Assembly: GCF_007829955.1 (NCBI RefSeq)
Contig: NZ_VIWX01000003.1
Location: forward strand, 248,001-312,000
DNA length: 64,000 nt
Source: Saccharopolyspora dendranthemae
Lineage (GTDB): Bacteria; Actinomycetota; Actinomycetes; Mycobacteriales; Pseudonocardiaceae
Direction of reading: 5' to 3'
Below the pieces are notes generated by a model, which made no database searches, was not told the DNA's origin, and saw only the letters and a program-made list of their open reading frames with translations. Shown one piece after another: positions 58,310 to 64,000 of the stretch. Each line of letters starts with the position of its first letter. The first letter of the stretch is position 1. Position numbers and translations under genes: made by a program.

Positions 58310-59316
58310 CCGAGCGACGAGGTGGTCTGGGCCGCGGCATCGCCGCGTTGATCCCGAGCGCTCCCCCGGTGGGTGCCGATGGCGCCACGATGGGCGGAAC
58401 GACTTCCGGGGTTCGCGGCGGGCCCGCCTACGGAAATTCCGAGCCGGAGTCCTCTGTTTCACGTGAAACAGAGGACTCGGCGCAGGGGTCCGTTGCGGGA
58501 GCGGTCTACAAAGAGATCGCCATCGCGTCGATCACTCCCAACCCGAAGCAGCCTCGTCAGGTCTTCGACGAGGAAGCGCTCAACGAGTTGGAGCACTCGA
58601 TCCGCGAATTCGGGCTCATGCAGCCCATCGTGGTGCGCGAGATCGAGGGCGATGAGTATGAGCTGATCATGGGTGAGCGCCGGTGGCGCGCTTCCCAGCT
58701 GGCAGGCCTGGAGTACATCCCCGCGATCGTCCGGGAGACCAAGGACGACGCGCTCCTCCGGGACGCGCTGCTGGAGAACATCCACCGCGTGCAGCTGAAC
58801 CCGCTGGAAGAGGCGGCGGCCTACCAGCAGCTGCTCGACGAGTTCGGAGTCACCCACGATGAACTCGCGGAGCGGATCGGCCGGAGCCGTCCGGTCATCA
58901 CCAACACCATCCGGCTGCTGCGCCTCCCCCTCGAAGTGCAGCGCCGGGTCGCCGTCGGCGTGCTGTCGGCGGGCCACGCGCGGGCTCTGCTGAGCCTGGA
59001 GGACCTCGGGCATCAGGAGGACCTCGCGAAGCGGATCGTGGCGGAGGGGCTGTCCGTCCGCGCGACCGAGGAGCAGGTGACCCTCAAGAAGTCCGAGGCG
59101 CCGGCCAAGGAGAAGTCCTCGGCGAAGAAGCAGATCCAGGCCCCCGGCTTCGACCGGCTGGCCGACCGGCTCGCCAACCACTTCGACACCAAGGTGAAGG
59201 TGTCCCGTGGAAGCCGGAAGGGCAAGATCGTCATCGAGTACGGGTCGATCGACGATCTCGAGCGCATTGCAGAGATGATCTTGGGCAAAGAAGCCCGCGG
59301 AATCAACGAGGAATGA
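58306..59316 (+). CDS. parB: Chromosome partitioning protein ParB
   Basis: This 336-residue CTP-dependent clamp binds parS and spreads along DNA. The CTP-binding part has [20 protein letters not shown] and GERRWRASQ. The parS-reading helix-turn-helix follows [20 protein letters not shown] ([20 protein letters not shown]). The C-terminal dimer domain ends the protein after a Lys-rich linker. The start overlaps the parA stop as ATGA. A parS copy within a long palindrome codes SVSRETE near residue 50, in the disordered N-terminal region. Confidence 0.97.
   Translation: MTERRGGLGRGIAALIPSAPPVGADGATMGGTTSGVRGGPAYGNSEPESSVSRETEDSAQGSVAGAVYKEIAIASITPNPKQPRQVFDEEALNELEHSIREFGLMQPIVVREIEGDEYELIMGERRWRASQLAGLEYIPAIVRETKDDALLRDALLENIHRVQLNPLEEAAAYQQLLDEFGVTHDELAERIGRSRPVITNTIRLLRLPLEVQRRVAVGVLSAGHARALLSLEDLGHQEDLAKRIVAEGLSVRATEEQVTLKKSEAPAKEKSSAKKQIQAPGFDRLADRLANHFDTKVKVSRGSRKGKIVIEYGSIDDLERIAEMILGKEARGINEE
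58447..58478. promoter_or_regulatory. parS: parS site 4 within a 32-base perfect palindrome in parB
   Basis: The full 16-base consensus TGTTTCACGTGAAACA (58455-58470) is extended by GAGTCCTC on the left and its exact complement on the right, so all 32 bases are self-complementary. Confidence 0.95.
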
Positions 59317-59404
59317 CACCGGGACCTTACGTCACGGTGACGATGACCGTGAGTGACTGAACATCACTGATCGCGATCAGGCGGCATCGCCGCTAGCGCG
59401 ACAA

Positions 59405-59440
59405 CAAGAGCGGCGGACTCCACGGAGTCCGCCGCTCTTG
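59405..59440. terminator. Bidirectional terminator between parB and the ligase gene
   Basis: Perfect 16-base arms (59405-59420 and 59425-59440) with loop CACG lie between convergent genes; the parS core begins at the last base of the stem. Confidence 0.92.
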
Positions 59441-59453
59441 TTTCACGTGAAAC
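59440..59453. promoter_or_regulatory. parS: parS site 5, abutting a terminator
   Basis: The exact core GTTTCACGTGAAAC shares its first base with the terminator stem and ends nine bases from the stop of the ligase gene. Confidence 0.95.
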
Positions 59454-59462
59454 CTGCGCGAG

Positions 59463-60446
59463 TCAGTTCCCGCGCTCGATGGCCCGCTCGACGAGTCCGG
59501 CGTAGGTCTCCCCCAGCGAGCGCCCGGCGGCCTCGACCGCCATCGGCAGCAGCGAGGTCTCGGTCAGCCCGGGCGACACCTTCGCGTCGAGGAAGTGCGG
59601 AACGCCGTCGGTGTCGATGATCGCGTCCGTGCGAGAGATGTCGCGGAGGCCGAGCAGCTTGTGCGCGGCGATCGCCAGCTCGCCCGCTGCCGCGGCCGTC
59701 TCCGCGGAGATGTCCGCCGGAGAGCGGTAGTTCGTCAGCCCGGCGGTGTAGCGGGCGGTGTAGTCGTAGACGCCGTCTGCCGGTTCGATCTCCACCGCCG
59801 GAAGCGCCTCCGGGCCGTCCTCACCCTCGACGACCGTGATCGCGACCTCGGTCCCCTCGATGAAGCGCTCGACGAGGACCGCGTCGCCGTAGGACAGCGC
59901 GCCCACCATCGCCGAGGGGAGGTTCGCCGTGTCGCGCACGACCTGGGCGCCGAGCCCCGAGCCGCCCTGGTCGGGCTTGAGCATCAGGGGAAGACCGAGC
60001 TTGTTCACGAGCGCGTCCAGCACTGCTTGCGCTCCCAGCTCGCGGAAGGTCGCGTGCGGGAGTGCGACCCAGTCCGGGGTCGTCAGCCCGGCACGGGCCA
60101 CCTCAGCCTTGGCATTGGGCTTGTCCCAGGTGCGGCGGGACGCGTGCGGGCCGGTGCCGACGTAGGGGATGCCGAGCATCTCCAGCACCGCCTGGACGGA
60201 ACCGTTCTCCCCTTCCCCGCCGTGCAGGGCGACGACGACCGCGTCCGGCCGCTCCTCGGTGAGGCGGGACAGCAGACGCGAGTCCGCATCCCACTCGGCA
60301 ACGGTCATGCCGGCCGAGCGCAGCGCGGCGGACAACCTGCGGCCGGAACGCAGCGACACATCGCGCTCGTGCGAAAGCCCACCGGCGAGCACGGCAACCC
60401 AGCGATCAGACACTCTCTTCAGCACCTCGGAAAAGTAGCGGTCCAC
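59463..60446 (-). CDS. D-alanine--D-alanine ligase family protein (ATP-grasp)
   Basis: The 327-residue protein has the Ddl layout: N-terminal VLAGGLSHERDVSLRSGRRL, ALHGGEGENGSVQAVLEMLG, YVGTGPHASRRTWDKPNAK, the ATP-grasp loop LMLKPDQGGSGLGAQVV, and the metal site TDAIIDTDGVPHFLDAKVSP GL. In canonical Ddl the last motif has ExN; here it reads DAKVSPGL, so the Asn is replaced and the substrate may differ. It converges on parB. Another ddl probably exists elsewhere in the genome. Confidence 0.85.
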   Translation of the reverse strand: MDRYFSEVLKRVSDRWVAVLAGGLSHERDVSLRSGRRLSAALRSAGMTVAEWDADSRLLSRLTEERPDAVVVALHGGEGENGSVQAVLEMLGIPYVGTGPHASRRTWDKPNAKAEVARAGLTTPDWVALPHATFRELGAQAVLDALVNKLGLPLMLKPDQGGSGLGAQVVRDTANLPSAMVGALSYGDAVLVERFIEGTEVAITVVEGEDGPEALPAVEIEPADGVYDYTARYTAGLTNYRSPADISAETAAAAGELAIAAHKLLGLRDISRTDAIIDTDGVPHFLDAKVSPGLTETSLLPMAVEAAGRSLGETYAGLVERAIERGN

Positions 60447-60492
60447 TGCACCGGATGAGGCGCAGTGGACCGGTCGTGTGGATGAGTCAAAC

Positions 60493-61830
60493 TCACGCGG
60501 TGTCGGGCGACGGCGCCTGCGGGCCCGGCACGCTCCTGGGCGGCACGGTACCGAAGGTGCGGACCAGCTCCATCTCCTCGGACAGCGTGTTGGCGAGCCT
60601 GCGCACGCCCTCGCGGATGCGCTCCGGCGTCGGGTAGCAGTACGAGAGCCGCATCTGCCGGCTGCCGAAGCCGTCCCGGTAGAAGCCGGTGCCCGACACG
60701 TAGGCCACGCGTTGCGTGACCGCGCGGGGCAGCATCGCCTTCGTGTCCACGCCCTCCGGCACGGTCAGCCAGACGAAGAAGCCGCCATCGGGCTTCGTCC
60801 ACGTGCACCCCGCCGGCATGTACTGCTCCAGCGCGGCCATCATCGCGTCCCGGCGCTCGCGGTACTGCTCCTGGAAGATCTTGATCTGACCTTGCCAGTC
60901 GTGCGTCGAGAGGTAGCGGGAGACGATCATCTGGTTCAACGTGGGAGGGCACAGCGTGGCGGACTCGGCCGTCAGCACCAGCTTCTCCCGGATGGCCAGC
61001 GGGGCCAGCACCCAGCCCACCCGCAGCCCCGAGGCGAAGGTCTTCGAGAACGAACCCAGGTACACCACGTTGTCCGGGTCCATGCTGCGCAGCGCCGGGT
61101 ACGGCTTGCCGTCGAAGCCCAGCAGCCCGTACGGGTTGTCCTCGACCACGAGGATGTCGGCCTGGCGGCAGATCTCCAGGACCTCAGCCCGCCTGTTCAC
61201 CGCCAGGGTGATGCCGCCGGGGTTGTGGAAGTTGGGGATCGTGTAGAGGAACTTGATCCGCTTGTTCTGCTTCTCCAGGTCGGCGATCGCCTGGCGGAGC
61301 GCCTCCGGCTGCAGGCCGTCCTCGTCCATCGCCACGTGGACGACCTCGGCCTGGTAGGCGCCGAACGAGCCCAGCGCGCCGACGTAGGACGGGCCTTCGG
61401 CCAGGATCACGTCGCCCGGGTCGCAGAAGATGCGGGTGACCATGTCCAGGCCCATCTGGGAGCCGGCGGTCACGACGACGTCGTCCGGGTGCGCGCTGAT
61501 GCCCTCGAGGGCCATCACCTCGCAGATCTGCTCGCGCAGCTCCGGAACCCCGTGCGCGGAGCCGTACTGCAGCGCCACCTGCCCGTCCTCGGACACGAGG
61601 CGGGCCACCTCGGTGGCCAGCGAGTCCAGCGGCAGCGCGGCGAGGTTGGGCATGCCCCCGGCCAGCGAGACCACCTCGGGGCGGCTGGCGACGGCGAAGA
61701 GAGCTCGGATCTCGGAGGCGGTCATTCCGGCCGTCCGCTCGGCGTAGCGCGCCCGGTACGCGTCCAGGTTGCGGGCGGCCTTGTCCACCGAGTGGTCAGG
61801 CTGGTCCGGTTGGCTTCCTTGATCCGACAT
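60493..61830 (-). CDS. PLP-dependent aminotransferase (class I/II, 2-aminoadipate/MocR-like)
   Basis: This 445-residue fold-I enzyme has PEVVSLAGGMPNLAALPLDS, ALQYGSAHGVPELREQICEV, EGPSYVGALGSF, the Asp in ILVVEDNPYGLLGFDG, and the PLP lysine in YLGSFSKTFASGLRVGW. No helix-turn-helix domain is present, so it is the enzyme type rather than a MocR regulator. Relatives act on 2-aminoadipate, aromatic or branched amino acids. A palindrome GTTTGTAC/GTACAAAC lies 36-54 bases before the ATG. Confidence 0.9.
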   Translation of the reverse strand: MSDQGSQPDQPDHSVDKAARNLDAYRARYAERTAGMTASEIRALFAVASRPEVVSLAGGMPNLAALPLDSLATEVARLVSEDGQVALQYGSAHGVPELREQICEVMALEGISAHPDDVVVTAGSQMGLDMVTRIFCDPGDVILAEGPSYVGALGSFGAYQAEVVHVAMDEDGLQPEALRQAIADLEKQNKRIKFLYTIPNFHNPGGITLAVNRRAEVLEICRQADILVVEDNPYGLLGFDGKPYPALRSMDPDNVVYLGSFSKTFASGLRVGWVLAPLAIREKLVLTAESATLCPPTLNQMIVSRYLSTHDWQGQIKIFQEQYRERRDAMMAALEQYMPAGCTWTKPDGGFFVWLTVPEGVDTKAMLPRAVTQRVAYVSGTGFYRDGFGSRQMRLSYCYPTPERIREGVRRLANTLSEEMELVRTFGTVPPRSVPGPQAPSPDTA

Positions 61831-61865
61831 AATCGCGCTCCCGTTTCGGTTAGGCGCACCAGCGT

Positions 61866-61884
61866 GTTTGTACCTCGTACAAAC
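61866..61884. promoter_or_regulatory. Operator palindrome in the aminotransferase promoter
   Basis: GTTTGTAC (61866-61873) and GTACAAAC (61877-61884) flank the spacer CTC. On the minus strand a -10-like TAGAAT (61894-61899) lies just upstream, so a bound regulator would cover the transcription start. Confidence 0.65.
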
Positions 61885-62033
61885 GATCGGGCGATTCTAT
61901 AGGCCCTATCGTCGATGAGTACCCCTCGTGTAACAGGCCTCTCCCGTGACCCCCGCGATCCGCTGGTCCGGGAGAGGTGCGAGCCGTGCCGGCGGGGCCG
62001 CGGACGTTGTTATTCGTGAGTGGTCGTGCCGGA

Positions 62034-62049
62034 TGTTTCACGTGGAACA
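62034..62049. promoter_or_regulatory. Degenerate parS (one mismatch)
   Basis: TGTTTCACGTGGAACA matches the 16-base parS consensus except for one G in place of A in the right arm. It is 2.6 kb from parS site 5, between divergent genes. Confidence 0.7.
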
Positions 62050-62235
62050 ACAGGCTGGCGCTGGTCCGCGGAGTTCGCCCGTTGGATCTTGTTCGCGCAC
62101 GTGGTTAGGGACGTCACCCCTTCGAGGCGGTTCCCGTGAGTAGCGGTGCTTCCCGTCCGGCAGGCGAGCGGCCTATTCTGGCGATACTCCCGCCGTTGTG
62201 GTGCGCGGGTTCTGCTTGGTTTTCCGGGAGGTCAG

Positions 62236-62862
62236 GTGTCGCGACGTGTGGTCGGCGTCACGTTGGACAACCTCGACCACCTGCCCCCGCGGTGTCGCCG
62301 GTGCGTCTACTGGGAACTGGCGCCGCACATCAGGGAGCAGGCGGAGGAGTTCGGCGAGACCGAGCTGGAGAAGGAAGCCTGGGTCTCCAGCGTGCTGCTG
62401 GAGTGGGGTTCCTGCGGTCGCATCATCTACGTCGACGGCGTACCCGCCGGGTATGCGATCTACGCGCCGCCGGCCGCCGTGCCGCGAGCGGCGTCCTTCC
62501 CCACCGCGCCGGTGAGCGCGGATGCCGTGCTGCTCACCGCGCTCAAGGTGACCTCCGAGTTCGAGGAGGGCGGTCTCGGGCGCGTGCTGGTCCAGAACGT
62601 CGCCAAGGACCTGACCAGGCGCGGGGTGAAGGCCGTGGAGGCCTTCGGCGATCTCAGCGGCGAAGCCGAGGGCTGCGTGATCCCGGCCGGGTTCCTCCAG
62701 CAGGTCGGCTTCAAGACCGTTCGCCAGCACCCGAAGTGGCCGCGCATGCGCCTGGAGCTGCGCACGGCCATCAGCTGGAAGGAAGACGTCGAGGCCGCCC
62801 TGGAGCGCTTGCTGACCTCGGTCACGATCACCACGGCGGAGCCGGCGGTCGGACGCGCCTAG
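62236..62862 (+). CDS. GNAT-like acetyltransferase with CxxC motif
   Basis: The GTG at 62236 follows GGGAGG by four bases and gives 208 residues. An N-terminal motif PPRCRRCVYWELAPH could bind metal. The GNAT fold shows SCGRIIYVDGVPAGYAIYAP, then VLLTALKVTSEFEEGGLGRV where relatives bind acetyl-CoA, and GVKAVEAFGD. The family occurs beside parB and cwlM in many actinomycetes; the acceptor is unknown. An in-frame ATG at 62146 has no support. Confidence 0.82.
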   Translation: MSRRVVGVTLDNLDHLPPRCRRCVYWELAPHIREQAEEFGETELEKEAWVSSVLLEWGSCGRIIYVDGVPAGYAIYAPPAAVPRAASFPTAPVSADAVLLTALKVTSEFEEGGLGRVLVQNVAKDLTRRGVKAVEAFGDLSGEAEGCVIPAGFLQQVGFKTVRQHPKWPRMRLELRTAISWKEDVEAALERLLTSVTITTAEPAVGRA

Positions 62863-62950
62863 GACCGCGACGCGCGCTCGTCAGCGGTTCTCCGACGGCC
62901 GGAAACGGGCTCGCGCGGGGAAGGTCCGGTGGAAGCGGGTGCAGGAGTTC

Positions 62951-64000
62951 TCAGGCGCCCTCGGCGCGCGCCAGCTCGTGGCGCAGCAGATCGTCGAAGG
63001 TGAACGTGCCCGTCGGCTGGTCGTCCTTGCCGAGCAGGTAGAGGCGCTTGACCGCGACCAGCAGGCCTTCGGCCACCACGTCGCGGAACGCCGGGTCGAG
63101 CAGCCGGTTGCGGTCGCCGTCGTTGGTCAGGTAACCGATCTCCATCCGCACCGCGGGCATCCGGGTCAGCCGCAGGACGTCCCAGGTCTTCGGGTGGGTG
63201 CGGCAGTCGCGCATGCCGGTGCGGGCCACGATCTCGCGCTGCAGGAACCCGGCGAGCGCCTCCCCCACCGTCGAGGTGGTGCCGTTGCCGGTGCCGAAGT
63301 GGAAGCTCGCGACGCCCTCGGCCAGCGAGGACGGGTTGGCGTCCGCGTGCAGCGACAGGAACATGTCGGCACCGGCCTCGTTGGCGAACTTGGCGCGGTC
63401 GGCGTCCGGCGGGCAGGCGTTGGGGCCGCGCGTGATCAGCGCTTCCATGCCGGTGGCCACCATCCGGCCTTCGAGCCGGCGGGCCAGGTCCCAGGTCAGG
63501 TCGGCCTCGGAGACGTCGCCCGAGGTGACGCCGCGGTCGCCGCCCCCGTGGCCGGGGTCGATCACGATGCGCTTGCCGCGCAGCCGCGGTCCGGCCCGGC
63601 GCACCTTCTCCTGCTCGCGGAGGAACACCGGCCGGCCACCGCGGACCTTGGGGGCGAGCTGCTTGAGCGCGCGCAACGTGCCGGGACCGCAGATGCCGTC
63701 CGGGGTGAGCCCGTAGTCGCGCTGGAAGCTGCGCAGCGCCTGCTCCGTCTCCGCGCTGAAGATCCCGTCGGGGCGGCCCGCGTCGTAGCCCAGCTCCAGC
63801 AGGCGCTCCTGCAGGGCGAACACGTCGTCACCGCTGATCGGCTTGGACACCAGGAACGCCAGCGAGCGGTCGCCGAGGCGCCAGCGGGCGTCGGTGAGTG
63901 CGCGATAGGTGGCCGAGCCGACGACGCCGTCGGTGATCAGGCCGCGCTGCTGCTGAAAACCGCGTACCGCTTGTTCCACCGCTTCGTCGAAGAGCGCGGG
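62951..64000 (-). CDS. cwlM: CwlM-like N-acetylmuramoyl-L-alanine amidase (5' end outside window)
   Basis: The visible 349 codons have two peptidoglycan-binding repeats (FQQQRGLITDGVVGSATYRA and FQRDYGLTPDGICGPGTLRA) and an amidase_3 domain with DPGHGGGDRG, SEADLTWDLARRLEG, FLSLHADANP and VRMEIGYLTN, so the zinc and catalytic residues appear intact. The frame is open to the right edge, and the first visible start (63979) is internal. In mycobacteria CwlM is phosphorylated by PknB and activates MurA rather than cutting peptidoglycan; whether this protein cuts is not known. Confidence 0.9.
   Translation of the reverse strand, partial: PALFDEAVEQAVRGFQQQRGLITDGVVGSATYRALTDARWRLGDRSLAFLVSKPISGDDVFALQERLLELGYDAGRPDGIFSAETEQALRSFQRDYGLTPDGICGPGTLRALKQLAPKVRGGRPVFLREQEKVRRAGPRLRGKRIVIDPGHGGGDRGVTSGDVSEADLTWDLARRLEGRMVATGMEALITRGPNACPPDADRAKFANEAGADMFLSLHADANPSSLAEGVASFHFGTGNGTTSTVGEALAGFLQREIVARTGMRDCRTHPKTWDVLRLTRMPAVRMEIGYLTNDGDRNRLLDPAFRDVVAEGLLVAVKRLYLLGKDDQPTGTFTFDDLLRHELARAEGA

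Overview
The window is high-GC actinobacterial chromosome around the replication origin. Its right half follows the classic actinomycete order: fhaA-fhaB-pstP-rodA-pbpA-pknA-pknB, trpG, crgA, a PH-domain gene, ppiA, a cwsA-like gene, tRNA-Ala and tRNA-Ile, DUF3566, gyrA, gyrB, dciA, recF, gnd, dnaN, oriC, dnaA, rpmH-rnpA-yidD-yidC-khpB, rsmG, parA, parB, then cwlM. A gnd gene between dnaN and recF, a rhomboid gene beside ppiA, and two small genes of a type I associate with this group suggest the Pseudonocardiales, perhaps a Saccharopolyspora-like genus. The genus is an inference.

Positions 1-5020 hold a five-gene minus-strand osmoprotectant operon: a BCCT carrier, then a complete OpuC/ProU-type ABC importer. 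Positions 5219-7159 hold a copper-associated trio: a membrane protein, a YcnI/DUF1775 protein and CopC.

Positions 7311-17598 are the least ordinary part. Two very large paralogous minus-strand genes (805 and about 1124 codons) each fuse a HAD-type domain to a C-terminal region with the sequence hallmarks of the PvcA/DIT1 isonitrile synthase family. The larger one also has an N-terminal region that loosely recalls IucA/IucC siderophore synthetases. Between them lie an APH-type kinase gene coupled to an XRE-TPR regulator, two small plus-strand genes, and a gene-free stretch holding a 50-bp tandem repeat with covarying hairpins and a 16-bp inverted repeat.

Positions 17984-24044 are accessory metabolism and regulation: a TetR regulator, a DSD1/alanine-racemase-like enzyme divergent from an FAD-linked sugar/alditol oxidase with a shared 25-bp palindromic operator, an SDR-like protein preceded by four DnaA boxes, an unknown protein and an IclR regulator.

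Positions 24399-34151 carry tRNA-Leu and the Ser/Thr kinase and cell-wall elongation operon. Most junctions in it are 4-5-nt stop/start overlaps. FhaA has a long Gln/Tyr/Gly repeat linker. Positions 34225-40762 hold trpG, a class E sortase with a 51-aa membrane partner, crgA, the PH gene, rhomboid, ppiA, the cwsA-like gene, two tRNAs, a 38-aa DLW-39 protein and DUF3566.

Positions 40840-59453 are replication, topology, ribosome/RNase P, membrane insertion and segregation. oriC is a cluster of about a dozen DnaA boxes plus an AT-rich stretch (50371-50797). Five exact parS cores lie at 56.5-59.5 kb, two of them inside the parA and parB reading frames as annotated, and a one-mismatch copy lies at 62.0 kb. 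The right end carries a D-Ala-D-Ala ligase-like gene, a PLP aminotransferase, a GNAT protein and the 3' part of cwlM, whose known partner PknB is also encoded here.
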